A stretch of 64,000 nt of DNA from Sporocytophaga sp. (GCF_017745095.1 NZ_JAGHZZ010000004.1:310001-374000), one strand, 5' to 3'. Numbered from the stretch's first letter, positions 28,052 to 37,925 are shown. Notes: generated by a model not told the origin, from the sequence alone. Made by a program: numbers and translations.

Positions 28052-28954
28052 ATGAAAAAGTACTTAATAGCTCTGATTTTTATACTTACAAATTTGATTT
28101 CTTTTGCTCAGCAGGGTGAGTTGAATTGTACCATTACTATTGATGCTGAAAGTATTGAAAATAGTGAGAAAAAGGATGTTATGACTCAGTTGAAGGCAGC
28201 CATGTTGGAGTTCATGAATAACAAAAGGTGGACAACTGATGAATATAAACCGGAAGAGAGGATTAACTGCAACATTATTATCACACTTACAGGAGTTTCC
28301 GGTCAGAGTCTGTACGAGGCTACGGCCATGATTACTTCTACAAGACCTTTATATAACACCAATAAGGAAACTATGATTCTCAAATTCCTGGACAGGAAGT
28401 TTAATTTTGAGTATGTAGAAGGAAGTGCGATTTATTATACTGAAAATTCTTTTAATGGTAATCTTACAGCAATGCTTTCTTATTATGCCTACATGATCCT
28501 GGCTATGGATTATGATACCTTTGGGCAAATGGGGGGGACAAAATATTATGAGAAAGCCAGAGATATTGCAAACATAGCTCAATCTTCCCAGGCAGTGGGA
28601 TGGGATCAGTTGGAGACAAACGGCAGATTTTCATTAATTCAAAACCTTACCAATACTCAGTTTGCTCCATTTAGAGAAGGTCTATACATTTATCATCGCC
28701 AGGCAATGGATAAATTTTTGATAAATGCAGACCAAAGCAGAAAAGATATCATCACTGTCTTTGATAAAATAAAAACTGTGTATAACATCAATCCAACTTC
28801 AGTAGTAATTAAGAATTTTTTTAATGCTAAAGTGGAGGAAATAATAAATATTTATTCTCAGGCCACTCCTGAAATGCGTCAGCAGGTTGTAAATACTCTG
28901 CGACAGATGGATCCCCTGAATGCGGATAAATATAATAGGCTTCTTAAGCTCTGA
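28052..28954 (+). CDS. DUF4835 family secreted protein
   Basis: The 300-residue protein starts with a signal peptide (MKKYLIALIFILTNLISFAQ) and has the DUF4835 pattern: an early ELNCTITIDAESIENSEK strand pair, then LKAAMLEFMNNKRWTTDEYKPEERINCNI, and a central NLTAMLSYYAYMILAMDYDTFGQMGG. The family is restricted to Bacteroidota and normally sits between coaBC and recN, as here; its function is not established. There is no lipobox, so it is probably periplasmic or outer-membrane associated. Confidence 0.85.
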   Translation: MKKYLIALIFILTNLISFAQQGELNCTITIDAESIENSEKKDVMTQLKAAMLEFMNNKRWTTDEYKPEERINCNIIITLTGVSGQSLYEATAMITSTRPLYNTNKETMILKFLDRKFNFEYVEGSAIYYTENSFNGNLTAMLSYYAYMILAMDYDTFGQMGGTKYYEKARDIANIAQSSQAVGWDQLETNGRFSLIQNLTNTQFAPFREGLYIYHRQAMDKFLINADQSRKDIITVFDKIKTVYNINPTSVVIKNFFNAKVEEIINIYSQATPEMRQQVVNTLRQMDPLNADKYNRLLKL

Positions 28955-29005
28955 TCATTCTTCACTCTATCTATTTTTATTAAATTAGCATATAATTTAA
29001 TAAAA

Positions 29006-29233
29006 ATGGGAAAAAGGCTTATCCGCATACCTGCTAAGGACATTCCTTCCAAAATATCCACTGTGGTTTCGAAAGAAATCAATATCATCATGCACGACCA
29101 GACAACTCTTTTTGGATGTCTTGTTTCGGCAGATGATCAAAAGCTTTTGCTCAAAGACTCCAGATTGGATCTACACCCCATTGATTTTAAGAACATTCGT
29201 GAAATAATTTACGATTATACAGCCTCTTTTTAA
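29006..29233 (+). CDS. Small protein with a candidate Sm/Hfq-like fold
   Basis: A 75-residue protein between DUF4835 and recN, ending 2 bp before recN, so it is part of that operon. Residues about 24-50 (INIIMHDQTTLFGCLVSADDQKLLLKDS) fit the Sm1 pattern: hydrophobic strand, G at the turn, h-x-x-x-D, then a hydrophobic strand. Residues 59-69 (IDFKNIREIIY) fit the Sm2 pattern (hydrophobic-x-x-I-x-x-I). A basic N-terminus (MGKRLIRIPAKD) precedes it. Hfq and other LSm proteins are rings that bind RNA. This is a pattern match by eye only; the Hfq signature KH is not present. Confidence 0.5.
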   Translation: MGKRLIRIPAKDIPSKISTVVSKEINIIMHDQTTLFGCLVSADDQKLLLKDSRLDLHPIDFKNIREIIYDYTASF

Positions 29234-29235
29234 TT

Positions 29236-30894
29236 ATGCTTAAAAATCTTTTAATCAGGAACTATGTCCTGATCAGCGAGCTGGAACTGCAACCGTCATC
29301 GGAGTTAAATATTGTAACAGGCGAAACAGGAGCAGGAAAGTCTATCATGCTGGGTGCTCTTGGTTTGTTGCTTGGTAACAGGGCCGATGTAAAAGTACTT
29401 TTCAATGAAGAAGAAAAATGTATCATTGAAGGTGCTTTTGATATTTCAGGATATGAAATTGAGGATCTTTTCAAAGAGGAGGATCTTGATTATGAAACGC
29501 TGTGTCTGGTAAGACGAGAAATAGCTCCCAGCGGCAAATCCAGAGCTTTCGTAAACGATACTCCGGTAAATCTTGATTTTCTTAAAAAACTGGGGCAAAG
29601 ACTAATGGATGTACATAGTCAGCACGAAACGCTCATGCTAGGCGCATCTTCATTCCAGATTGGAATTGTTGACGCCTTTGCAGGAAATAAAAATTTGCTG
29701 ACAGAGTATAAAAAGCTTTATAAAGAATTTAAAGATAAAGAAGCAGAACTTGTTGATGTTACAATACAAGCAGAAGAATCATCAAAGCAACAGGACTTTA
29801 ATACTTTTCTTTTGAGTGAATTGGAGGAAGCTAATTTACAAAGCGGGGAGCAGGAAAAGTTAGAAGAGGATCTTAAGCTGCTTGAAAATTCAGAAGAAAT
29901 TAAAAGTAAACTTAATCAGATGGTCAGTATCCTTTCTGAATCTGATCAGGCAAGTATTGCGGTTTTGCAGACAGTCAATAAATTGTTTGATGGTATTGTA
30001 AAGTATTCTCCATCCTATGAAAAACTTCGCGAACGTTTTCAAAGCATTGTAATAGAGTTAAAAGATATCAATGGAGAGCTTGAAGAAGCTGAACAACAGA
30101 TAGATTATTCACCTGAAAAAATTGAAGAGAAAAGAGAACGTCTCAGCTTAATTTACAAGCTTGAAAAGAAACATCATGTAAATACAATTGAAGATCTTAT
30201 AGCAATTCAGGAAGACCTTGAAAATAAAGCCGGTGCTAATTCAGATCTTTTTGAGAAGATCGAAATATTAAAAGTTGCATTAGTAAAACTGGAAAAAAGT
30301 TTGCGGGAAAAAGCAGTTAAACTAAGCAATCAGAGAACTAAAGTGATACCAGGCATTAAGAAGGAACTAGAATTATTACTTAAAGAGGTGGGAATGCCAA
30401 ATGCTACTATGCATATTCATTCAGACACCACCGAGCTAGGTCCATTAGGGATTGATAAAATCAATTTCCTGTTTAGTGCCAATAAAGGTATCGCACCGGA
30501 AGAACTTAAAAATGCAGCTTCGGGAGGAGAGTTCTCAAGACTGATGCTGTGTATCAAGTACATGTTAGCTGATAAGTCTTCATTGCCAACTATTGTATTT
30601 GACGAGATCGATACCGGTATTTCCGGAGAGGTAGCGTTTAAGGTTGGTAAGATGATGAAGCAAATGTCTAAAAACCACCAGGTGATTGCAATCACCCATT
30701 TGCCTCAGATTGCGGCGCAAGGATCTGCACATTACTTTGTATATAAAGATCATTCAAGTAAAAGATCAGTGAGTAAAATAAGAGAATTAACGAAAGAAGA
30801 TCGTGTTAAGGAAATTGCACAGATGATAGGAGGAGAGAAACCATCAGAAACTGCAATGAAGAATGCGAAAGAACTGTTGGAAATCAACGAGTAA
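29236..30894 (+). CDS. recN: DNA repair protein RecN
   Basis: RecN is an SMC-like ATPase that acts at DNA double-strand breaks. The 552-residue protein has the Walker A motif GETGAGKS (29-36) at the N-terminus, a Q-loop region (VHSQHETLML), a central coiled coil (about 160-370), and the C-terminal ABC signature ASGGEFSRLMLC followed by Walker B TIVFDEIDTGISGE. It starts 2 bp after the Sm-like gene. Confidence 0.97.
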   Translation: MLKNLLIRNYVLISELELQPSSELNIVTGETGAGKSIMLGALGLLLGNRADVKVLFNEEEKCIIEGAFDISGYEIEDLFKEEDLDYETLCLVRREIAPSGKSRAFVNDTPVNLDFLKKLGQRLMDVHSQHETLMLGASSFQIGIVDAFAGNKNLLTEYKKLYKEFKDKEAELVDVTIQAEESSKQQDFNTFLLSELEEANLQSGEQEKLEEDLKLLENSEEIKSKLNQMVSILSESDQASIAVLQTVNKLFDGIVKYSPSYEKLRERFQSIVIELKDINGELEEAEQQIDYSPEKIEEKRERLSLIYKLEKKHHVNTIEDLIAIQEDLENKAGANSDLFEKIEILKVALVKLEKSLREKAVKLSNQRTKVIPGIKKELELLLKEVGMPNATMHIHSDTTELGPLGIDKINFLFSANKGIAPEELKNAASGGEFSRLMLCIKYMLADKSSLPTIVFDEIDTGISGEVAFKVGKMMKQMSKNHQVIAITHLPQIAAQGSAHYFVYKDHSSKRSVSKIRELTKEDRVKEIAQMIGGEKPSETAMKNAKELLEINE

Positions 30895-30927
30895 GAAAAA
30901 TAATATAAGATATTTTATCCAAGATTT

Positions 30928-30958
30928 TTTGAATGAATCGAGGAGAATAATAATTTTA
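30928..30958 (+). promoter_or_regulatory. Probable promoter of fabI
   Basis: TTTG (30928-30931), exactly 19 nt, then TAATTTTA (30951-30958) fits the Bacteroidota sigma-ABfr consensus TTTG-N19-TAnnTTTG with one mismatch in the -7 box. It lies about 30 bp before the fabI start and after the recN stop. Confidence 0.5.
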
Positions 30959-30988
30959 CGAGTTGAGTTTTAATAAAACAAAGAAAAA

Positions 30989-31804
30989 ATGGCTTACAAT
31001 CTCTTAAAAGGTAAAAGGGGAATCATATTCGGAGCACTCGATAGTAATTCCATTGCATGGAAAGTTGCTGAAAAAGCACATGAGGAAGGGGCTTCATTCA
31101 CTTTAACCAATGCCCCCATTGCAATGAGAATGGGAGAGATCAATAAACTGGCTGAAACATGTGGTGCTGTGGTAATTCCAGCAGATGCTACTTCTCTGGA
31201 AGATCTTGAAAACCTTTTCACTAAATCGCTTGAAGCTTTAGGCGGTAAGGTAGATTTCATACTTCACTCCATCGGAATGAGTCCTAACGTTCGTAAAGGC
31301 AAGGATTATGGCGATCTTAACTATGAATGGTTTCTTAAAACTATAGATATATCAGCTCTTTCTTTTCATAAAATCATGCAGATTGCAGAGAAAAAAGATG
31401 CATTGAATGAAGGTGCTTCAATTGTAGCACTTAGCTATATTGCTGCACAGAAGGCAGTTCCTGGATATAATGATATGGCCGAAGCAAAAGCTGCATTAGA
31501 GTCAATTGCAAGAAGTTATGGTTTAAGACTAGGACCTAAGAAAATCAGAGTAAATACAGTTTCTCAGTCTCCTACTATGACAACTGCAGGTAAAGGAATT
31601 TCTGGTTTTGACGTATTTGTAGACTTTGCAGAAAAATTATCTCCTCTTGGTAATGCATCTGCTGAAGAGTGTGCAGATTATGTAATCACGCTGTTCTCAG
31701 ATCTTACAAAGAAAGTTACTATGCAGAATTTATTTCATGATGGAGGATTTTCATGTACTGCTATTAGTGATGAATTCATTCAGTCATTTTACAGCAAAAA
31801 ATAA
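30989..31804 (+). CDS. fabI: Enoyl-[acyl-carrier-protein] reductase (NADH)
   Basis: FabI reduces enoyl-ACP in the last step of each fatty-acid elongation round and is the triclosan target. The 271-residue product has the non-canonical nucleotide-binding start GIIFGALDSNSIAWKVA (11-27), the HSIGMSP segment (93-99), and the catalytic Tyr-x6-Lys pair at Y160 and K167 (YNDMAEAKAALE). The serine SQSPTMTTAGKGI loop corresponds to the substrate loop. It stands alone after recN with its own promoter candidate. Confidence 0.95.
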   Translation: MAYNLLKGKRGIIFGALDSNSIAWKVAEKAHEEGASFTLTNAPIAMRMGEINKLAETCGAVVIPADATSLEDLENLFTKSLEALGGKVDFILHSIGMSPNVRKGKDYGDLNYEWFLKTIDISALSFHKIMQIAEKKDALNEGASIVALSYIAAQKAVPGYNDMAEAKAALESIARSYGLRLGPKKIRVNTVSQSPTMTTAGKGISGFDVFVDFAEKLSPLGNASAEECADYVITLFSDLTKKVTMQNLFHDGGFSCTAISDEFIQSFYSKK

Positions 31805-31826
31805 TTTTTTAGAAGATACTTATATC

Positions 31827-31862
31827 AAACAGGCGGGCTGAAAAGTCTGCCTGTTTTCTTTT
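31827..31862 (+). terminator. Terminator after fabI
   Basis: Stem AAACAGGC / GCCTGTTT (31827-31834 with 31849-31856), with extra G-T and G-C pairs inside, is followed by TTCTTTT. It begins 23 bp after the fabI stop. Confidence 0.75.
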
Positions 31863-31972
31863 ATATAATGATGTATTTTAAAGTCAACTTTGGATTGTAG
31901 TTTTTCCTGAAAAGATTGATTTCATTTATGAAGTAAGCAACCAAAGTAACATAGACAGCATTTAAATTTTTT

Positions 31973-31980
31973 TATATTTG
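31973..31980 (+). promoter_or_regulatory. Possible -7 promoter element for the CBM9-like gene
   Basis: TATATTTG matches TAnnTTTG and lies about 45 bp before the next start, but no TTTG is present 19 nt upstream, so the promoter is only half supported. Confidence 0.3.
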
Positions 31981-32025
31981 TATAGAGTGACAGACTAAAA
32001 AATTTCTTAAAACAAACTTATTTTC

Positions 32026-32811
32026 ATGCAAAAACTACAATTATTTTGTTTGGTTCAAGTGCTGGTTATTTTTCTATCCTGCACAAAACCAGCTACAAAT
32101 CCTTATTCAGGAGAGACTTATTGCCCTGTAACTTTAGATAGTAATGGCGATGGTAATTACACTGCTCATAAAGCTTCTGAAAATATAGTCATAGATGGGA
32201 AAGGCAATGAGAAAAGCTGGGAAAAAGCTACATGGGCACCTATTAAGTATAAATGGCTGGGAGCAGATTACACTCCTCAAGATTTTTCAGGCCGATATAA
32301 AATACTATGGAAAGAAGACAGAATCTATTATCTGGTTGAGATAACTGACAATATTCTTAGCGATCAAAGACCTGATCCATTCAACGATTGGTGGGAAGAT
32401 GATTGTCTGGAGTTATTTATTGATGAAGACAAATCAGGAGGGAATCATCAGTTTAATCACAATGCTTTTGCATATCACATTACACTAGACTATGATGCAG
32501 TGGACATAGGTCCTGATCAGAAGCCTCATCTATATAATAAAGATGTAGAAACCAAGAGGACTAAGAATGGAAACGTTTATACGTGGGAAGTTGGAATGAA
32601 AGTATTTAAAGATACTTACAAAGATGGAGAAGATAACGTACCAGTAAAACTTACTGAAGGAAAGAAATTAGGATTTGCGGTTTCTTATAATGACAATGAT
32701 GCAACAGGTGGTAGAGAGAATTTTGTTGGGTCAATGGAAATACCAGGAGAAGATAAAAATAGAGGTTGGATCGATGCTGGCTTATTTGGAACTCTGGAAC
32801 TTGTGAAATAA
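32026..32811 (+). CDS. Lipoprotein with CBM9-like carbohydrate-binding domain
   Basis: The 261-residue protein has a lipoprotein signal with a lipobox (VLVIFLSC, Cys at about residue 19), so it is anchored in the envelope. The rest fits the carbohydrate-binding module family 9 / DOMON-like sandwich: IVIDGKGNEKSWEKATWAPIKY (about 50-71), ILWKEDRIYYLVEITDN, DCLELFIDEDKSGG, and a C-terminal NRGWIDAGLFGTLELV. Such modules bind sugars or haem; family and context suggest sugar binding, and the window does not show which polymer. It is a stand-alone gene ended by a perfect hairpin. Confidence 0.75.
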   Translation: MQKLQLFCLVQVLVIFLSCTKPATNPYSGETYCPVTLDSNGDGNYTAHKASENIVIDGKGNEKSWEKATWAPIKYKWLGADYTPQDFSGRYKILWKEDRIYYLVEITDNILSDQRPDPFNDWWEDDCLELFIDEDKSGGNHQFNHNAFAYHITLDYDAVDIGPDQKPHLYNKDVETKRTKNGNVYTWEVGMKVFKDTYKDGEDNVPVKLTEGKKLGFAVSYNDNDATGGRENFVGSMEIPGEDKNRGWIDAGLFGTLELVK

Positions 32812-32829
32812 GTATTAGTCTTTAAAGGT

Positions 32830-32862
32830 ATATTTTCCCTGAATCATATTCAGGGAAAATAT
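32830..32862. terminator. Bidirectional terminator between the CBM9-like gene and mutB
   Basis: A perfect 15-bp stem (32830-32844 with 32848-32862; ATATTTTCCCTGAAT and its complement) with a 3-nt loop lies between two convergent genes, 18 bp after one stop and 12 bp from the other. Confidence 0.85.
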
Positions 32863-32874
32863 TGTAATATTTAA

Positions 32875-35010
32875 TCATACTGCATTTTCAATCAATTTTT
32901 TAAGTATATCCTGCGCTGCAATAGCAATAACAGTCCCTGGTCCAAAGATTCCTGATACTCCATTTGCATAAAGAAAATCGTAATCTTTAGGTGGAATAAT
33001 TCCTCCTGCTACAACCATTATATCATCTCTTCCTATTTTTTTCAGTGCTTCAATTAATTCAGGAATAAGTGTTTTATGACCACCTGCAAGACTAGATACA
33101 CCTATTATATGCACATCACTTTCAGCTCCCATTCTTGCCAGTTCTTCAGGAGTCTGAAACAAAGGGGCAAGGTCAACATCAAAACCGAGGTCAGCGAAGG
33201 CTGTGGCTATTACTTTTGCTCCACGGTCGTGTCCATCTTGTCCAAGTTTTCCAATAATAATCCTAGGTCTTCTTCCATCCATTGCAGCAAATTGATCAGA
33301 CAGTGCACGTGCCTTATCCATATTTCCTATGTCAGAAGATTCTCTTCCATAAATTCCTGAAGTAGTTCTAGTCATAGCTTTATGTCTCCCAAAAACTTTT
33401 TCCATTGCCATTGATATTTCTCCCAAAGTGGCTCTTCTCCTGGCCGCTTCTATGGCTAGCTCCAGAAGGTTACCTTTTCCTGTCTGAGCACAGTTGGTAA
33501 TAGAATCCAAAGCAAGGATTACATCTTTTTCATGTCGTTGAGCCTTTATTCTTTCTAGTCGTTGAATTTGTTTCTCTCTTACCTGAGAGTTGTCGACTTC
33601 AAGAAGATCAAGCTTTCCTTCTTCTTCAACGCCATACTTATTAACTCCCACTATTGTATCCTGACCAGAATCAATACGTGCCTGCTTTCTAGCAGCAGCC
33701 TGATCTATTCTGCTTTGTGGAATTCCGGCTTCTATTGATTTTGCCATTCCACCATGAGCTTCAATTTCTCCAATCAGTTTTTCTGCTTTAACTATGAGCT
33801 CATTCGTAAGATATTCCAAATAGTATGAGCCTCCGAATGGATCTATATACTTGCAAAGATCCGTATGCTTTTGAAGATGTAGTTGAGTATCGCGTGCTAT
33901 TTTAGCTGAAAAATCAGTTGGCAAGGCCAGTGCTTCATCAAGTGCATTAGTGTGCAAAGACTGAGTATGGCCAAGCACAGCAGCCATTGCTTCAATACAG
34001 GTTCTTGTTATATTGTTAAAAGGATCTTGTCTCGTCAAGCTCCAACCAGAGGTTTGACAATGTGTTCTTAATGCAAGAGACTTTTCATTTTTCGGATTAA
34101 ACTCTTTCAGCATTTTAGCCCAGAGAAACCTACCGGCACGCATCTTGGCGATCTCCATGAAGAAGTTCATTCCGATTCCCCAAAAGAAAGAAAGCCTGGG
34201 AGCAAAGTCATCAATGTCGATACCCGCTTTCAAACCGGTACGAACATATTCCAATCCATCTGCCAATGTATAAGCAAGCTCAATATCGGCAGTAGCTCCA
34301 GCTTCTTGCATATGGTAACCGCTTATGCTAATGGAATTAAACTTAGGCATATGGCGGGAAGTATATTCAAATATGTCTCCTATGATTTTCATTGAAGGAA
34401 GGGGAGGATATATGTAAGTGTTCCTTACCATGAACTCCTTTAATATATCATTTTGAATAGTGCCACTAAGCTTTGCCGGAGACACGCCTTGCTCTTCTGC
34501 AGCAACAATATAGAATGCCAGAATAGGAATAACTGCTCCATTCATTGTCATAGAAACGGACATCTGATCCAAAGGAATTCCTTCGAAAAGTATTTTGATG
34601 TCTTCTACAGAATCAACAGCTACTCCAGCCTTACCCACATCCCCTGTAACTCTTGGATGATCGGAGTCATATCCTCTATGCGTCGGAAGATCGAAGGCAA
34701 CTGATAATCCTTTTTGTCCTCCTGCTAGATTCCTTCTATAAAAAGCGTTTGATTCTTCAGCAGTGGAAAAACCTGCATATTGGCGGATAGTCCATGGTTT
34801 ACCAAGATACATGCTAGCATAAGGTCCTCTTAAGAATGGCGGGCTTCCGGCAGGAAAGTCATCATAGATAAAGCTTTCGCTATCTTTTTGGGTGAACAAA
34901 CTTTTTACTGGAATCTGTTCGGACGTTAGCCAAGTGCTTTTCTCCTGTTTTCCGGTAAAAGATGGGTCAGGGAGTTGATGATATTGTATTTTTGAAAAAT
35001 CTGGCTTCAT
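32875..35010 (-). CDS. mutB: Methylmalonyl-CoA mutase, large (B12-binding) subunit
   Basis: This subunit interconverts methylmalonyl-CoA and succinyl-CoA with adenosylcobalamin, in propionate and branched-chain metabolism. The 711 residues include the TIM-barrel catalytic domain (about 30-560; [53 protein letters not shown]) and a C-terminal cobalamin domain whose base-off motif [11 protein letters not shown] lies near residue 600, followed by the usual GVSSLAGGH. It lies 3 bp after mutA on the same strand. Confidence 0.97.
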   Translation of the reverse strand: MKPDFSKIQYHQLPDPSFTGKQEKSTWLTSEQIPVKSLFTQKDSESFIYDDFPAGSPPFLRGPYASMYLGKPWTIRQYAGFSTAEESNAFYRRNLAGGQKGLSVAFDLPTHRGYDSDHPRVTGDVGKAGVAVDSVEDIKILFEGIPLDQMSVSMTMNGAVIPILAFYIVAAEEQGVSPAKLSGTIQNDILKEFMVRNTYIYPPLPSMKIIGDIFEYTSRHMPKFNSISISGYHMQEAGATADIELAYTLADGLEYVRTGLKAGIDIDDFAPRLSFFWGIGMNFFMEIAKMRAGRFLWAKMLKEFNPKNEKSLALRTHCQTSGWSLTRQDPFNNITRTCIEAMAAVLGHTQSLHTNALDEALALPTDFSAKIARDTQLHLQKHTDLCKYIDPFGGSYYLEYLTNELIVKAEKLIGEIEAHGGMAKSIEAGIPQSRIDQAAARKQARIDSGQDTIVGVNKYGVEEEGKLDLLEVDNSQVREKQIQRLERIKAQRHEKDVILALDSITNCAQTGKGNLLELAIEAARRRATLGEISMAMEKVFGRHKAMTRTTSGIYGRESSDIGNMDKARALSDQFAAMDGRRPRIIIGKLGQDGHDRGAKVIATAFADLGFDVDLAPLFQTPEELARMGAESDVHIIGVSSLAGGHKTLIPELIEALKKIGRDDIMVVAGGIIPPKDYDFLYANGVSGIFGPGTVIAIAAQDILKKLIENAV

Positions 35011-35013
35011 AAT

Positions 35014-36141
35014 TTACTTGACTATATTCCTACGTTTGGCCTCTGAATAACCGTTTGCTTCTTCAATAGCTTTAAATTTTTCCCATGCTGCTTCGCTAAT
35101 TTTTGAAGTAATAGTTTCTATTAAATAAGAACCAGCTAAAGGATCTTTTACTTTATCCATGAAAGATTCTTCTCTTAATATATGTGCAATATTTAAACGT
35201 ACTCTTTGATAAAACTCTTCTGCAATTGAGTCTAGTGATGTTGTTCTGCTGTTTATTTTAATAAAGTCAGAATTACCCAAAATAGCTGCTGTAAACTGAA
35301 TTGTATTGATGATCATTTCATCATTTTCATTTTTAACAGTGGATTTTGAAGGAATGAGTTCAGAATGAAAAGTTGTGTTGACTGAATTTCCCGGGAGCAG
35401 AAGTTCCTTTAACTTATCCCAAAGTGATCGGAAAGCTCTCAGTTTGGCAATTTCTACAATAAAGTTTTCGCCAATTGAAGTATGAAAATGAATTTTTGAT
35501 AACACCAATTCTTTAGAAATTCCTTTTTCAGTAAGAAGATCGAAATATTCAATAGCTTTGGCCAGTGAATAAGCTAATTCAGTCCCGGGGTCCTCATTTG
35601 ATTCGGAAATTCCTAAAATTGAACCGATTGATCCTTTTTTAGAGAGAATTATTGACAAATTATTGATGATATCATCCTTTTCTCTTAAATAAATGTCGGA
35701 ATTGAGATTTAAAAAACTACCAGGTGCGATATTTTCCAAAATATCAATTTTATCGGCCTCAAAAATTTCAATGGTGTATGAAAAGTCATTTAATAAATCT
35801 TTCACAGAAGTCAAACTAAAATTTCGACTATTTCTGATTAAAATTTCTATATGATCTGCATTGAATTTTTTTGATTTTTCAATTTCTTTTTTTAGTGAAT
35901 CTATGTCCAAAAAAATGATTTTATAGACAGCTTTCCATTTGCCAAAATTTTTGTCAAAATATGACACGTTTATACGGCTTAAATCTGCTTTGGTATAAAA
36001 TGGTTCTATATTTATTTTTTGGCCTACGTTCCACGCCAAAGAATCAAGTTTTTGAAGCTTTAATTCTTCTTTTATTTTATTGATCCACAGTTCTTTATCT
36101 GTGTTTTCGAAGGGGGTATTTGGAGTTGGTGAATGTTCCAC
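35014..36141 (-). CDS. mutA: Methylmalonyl-CoA mutase, small subunit (short form)
   Basis: The non-catalytic partner of MutB; it lacks cobalamin binding. At 375 residues it is much shorter than the classic 600-residue small subunit and has no B12-binding domain at the C-terminus. It keeps the barrel-like part: ELAYSLAKAIEYFDLLTEKG, FHTSIGENFIVEIAKLRAFRSLW, and a C-terminal MDKVKDPLAGSYLIETITSKI that parallels MutB. Translation starts at GTG (36141) with no ATG nearby. MutB follows after 3 bp. MeaB, the helper GTPase, is at 13.1 kb. Confidence 0.88.
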   Translation of the reverse strand: MEHSPTPNTPFENTDKELWINKIKEELKLQKLDSLAWNVGQKINIEPFYTKADLSRINVSYFDKNFGKWKAVYKIIFLDIDSLKKEIEKSKKFNADHIEILIRNSRNFSLTSVKDLLNDFSYTIEIFEADKIDILENIAPGSFLNLNSDIYLREKDDIINNLSIILSKKGSIGSILGISESNEDPGTELAYSLAKAIEYFDLLTEKGISKELVLSKIHFHTSIGENFIVEIAKLRAFRSLWDKLKELLLPGNSVNTTFHSELIPSKSTVKNENDEMIINTIQFTAAILGNSDFIKINSRTTSLDSIAEEFYQRVRLNIAHILREESFMDKVKDPLAGSYLIETITSKISEAAWEKFKAIEEANGYSEAKRRNIVK

Positions 36142-36431
36142 GGAAACTTTTTTTTAAAGCTATTAAAAAAATCAACTAAGGGAGAAAAAGATTACAAAAT
36201 CATTAGTTTTTTGTTCCTAAATTTACATGTAGTAACATTTTGTTTGTTGCATATTTAGAAGAATTTATTGTTTTATTTTAAGAATATTCAAGGGCTTATT
36301 TCGTAATTTACAAGCCCTGAAGGATATGAAAAAGTCAAGTCCCCATTTCATTTTTTTGTTAATTATTTTTTTTACAAATTTGTCTCCCCTCCAAAATCAA
36401 GGAGGACGATTTTTTCAAAAACCCTTTAATT
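36142..36431. other. Intergenic region upstream of dnaA
   Basis: 290 bp of AT-rich DNA between divergent mutA and dnaA. It holds a hairpin AGGGCTT / AAGCCCT (36291-36297 with 36312-36318) without a T-run, and a small CCTCC / GGAGG hairpin (36388-36392 with 36401-36405) just ahead of the dnaA start. I see no TTATCCACA-type DnaA boxes here, so this does not look like oriC. Confidence 0.5.
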
Positions 36432-37859
36432 ATGCTAATTGTAAAAGACTGTAAAGCAGTGTGGAACAACTGTCTCCGTATCATTAAGGAGAGTGTAGGC
36501 GAGCAAAGTTTCAAAACTTGGTTCGAACCTATAGTCCCAGTAATGTTACAGAATGACGTTTTGACGATTCAGGTTCCTAGCCAGTTTTTTTATGAATGGC
36601 TTGAAGAGCATTATGTTCAGGTTTTAAGGAGAGCGATAGACACTGAATTGGGCGCTGACGGAAGGTTGGAATATTCTCTGATGATGGAAAAAGAATCAGA
36701 GCAGTCCAAAACTTTTGTGAACCAAGTTCAGGGAAAACCGAATGGTAATGCAAAATTTGTAAATTATAACTCTCCTCAGACTGTTAAAAGTCCGTTTGAT
36801 TTAAAAGGGCTGGATAAGTTTTCTTTCAGCTCACAATTAAATGTAAACTATACTTTTGACACGTTCATTGAGGGAGATTGTAACAGACTTGCGCGTTCGG
36901 CCGGTTATGCTGTCGCTAACAAACCGGGAGTAACATCTTTCAACCCATTGATGATTTATGGAGGTGTAGGTTTAGGTAAAACCCACCTTGTTCAGGCAAT
37001 AGGAAACAGAATTAAACAAAACAGTCCTGACAAGTTTGTTCTTTATGTGTCATCGGAAAAATTTACAAATCAATTCCTTGATGCAATTAAAAACAACAAT
37101 ACCCAGGAGTTTGCAAATTTCTATCTTCAGGTAGATGTTCTTGTTATAGACGATGTACAATTCCTGTCTGGTAAAGAAAAAACTCAGGAGATATTCTTCC
37201 ATATCTTTAACCACCTGCACCAATCAGGTAAACAAATCATAATGACGAGCGACTGCCCGCCAAAAGATTTGAAAGGATTACAGGAAAGATTATTATCCAG
37301 ATTCAAATGGGGTTTGACTGCAGATTTGCAGCAACCAGATTTTGAAACAAGAATTGCAATTATTCGCAAAAAAATGCAGTCAGAAGGTGTAGAAATCTCT
37401 GACAGTGTTGTTGAGTACCTTGCTTATAGCATAGATACCAACGTAAGAGAGTTAGAAGGTGTATTAATCTCTTTGATTGCACAATCTTCATTAACTCAGA
37501 AAGAAATTGATCTTGAACTTGCTAAGCAGACATTGCAGAGCATTGTTCAAAACATAGAATCGGAAGTGGGTATAGATTATATCCAGAAGTTTGTTGCCGA
37601 ATTCTTCAACGTAACTGTTGATTCTCTTAAAGCAAAAACAAGAAAGAGAGAGATCGTGATAGCAAGACAGGTTGCTATGTATTTTGCAAAAGAATACACT
37701 AACCTTTCATTGAAGTCTATCGGTTTCCATTTTGGAAACAGAGATCACAGTACCGTAATACATGCTTTAACTTCAGTAAACGACTTAATGGACACTGACA
37801 GAAAGTTCAATGCAACAATGCAGGAGTTGATTAAAAAACTGAAGCTGAAAGCTGCTTAA
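36432..37859 (+). CDS. dnaA: Chromosomal replication initiator protein DnaA
   Basis: DnaA opens oriC and recruits helicase. The 475-residue protein has the four usual domains. Domain I (about 1-80; VWNNCLRIIKESVGEQSFKTWFEPIVP) is followed by a linker. The AAA+ domain has Walker A GGVGLGKTH (near residue 180) and Walker B VLVIDDVQFL. The C-terminal DNA-binding domain carries the signature HFGNRDHSTVIHA. It is a single-gene unit followed by a perfect terminator; dnaN does not follow, as is common in Bacteroidota. Confidence 0.98.
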   Translation: MLIVKDCKAVWNNCLRIIKESVGEQSFKTWFEPIVPVMLQNDVLTIQVPSQFFYEWLEEHYVQVLRRAIDTELGADGRLEYSLMMEKESEQSKTFVNQVQGKPNGNAKFVNYNSPQTVKSPFDLKGLDKFSFSSQLNVNYTFDTFIEGDCNRLARSAGYAVANKPGVTSFNPLMIYGGVGLGKTHLVQAIGNRIKQNSPDKFVLYVSSEKFTNQFLDAIKNNNTQEFANFYLQVDVLVIDDVQFLSGKEKTQEIFFHIFNHLHQSGKQIIMTSDCPPKDLKGLQERLLSRFKWGLTADLQQPDFETRIAIIRKKMQSEGVEISDSVVEYLAYSIDTNVRELEGVLISLIAQSSLTQKEIDLELAKQTLQSIVQNIESEVGIDYIQKFVAEFFNVTVDSLKAKTRKREIVIARQVAMYFAKEYTNLSLKSIGFHFGNRDHSTVIHALTSVNDLMDTDRKFNATMQELIKKLKLKAA

Positions 37860-37894
37860 TCTGAATTTTTAGGGTTACTTTTTAATATACTGAG

Positions 37895-37925
37895 ATGCCT
37901 GGTGGAAACATCAGGCATTTTTTTT
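37895..37925 (+). terminator. Terminator after dnaA
   Basis: A 10-bp stem ATGCCTGGTG / CATCAGGCAT (37895-37904 with 37909-37918) closed by a GAAA tetraloop and followed by a run of T, 35 bp after the dnaA stop. Confidence 0.9.

Noticed and set aside
36142-36431. oriC next to dnaA
   Set aside because: The gap has AT-rich stretches and two hairpins but no cluster of DnaA boxes, so an origin is not supported.
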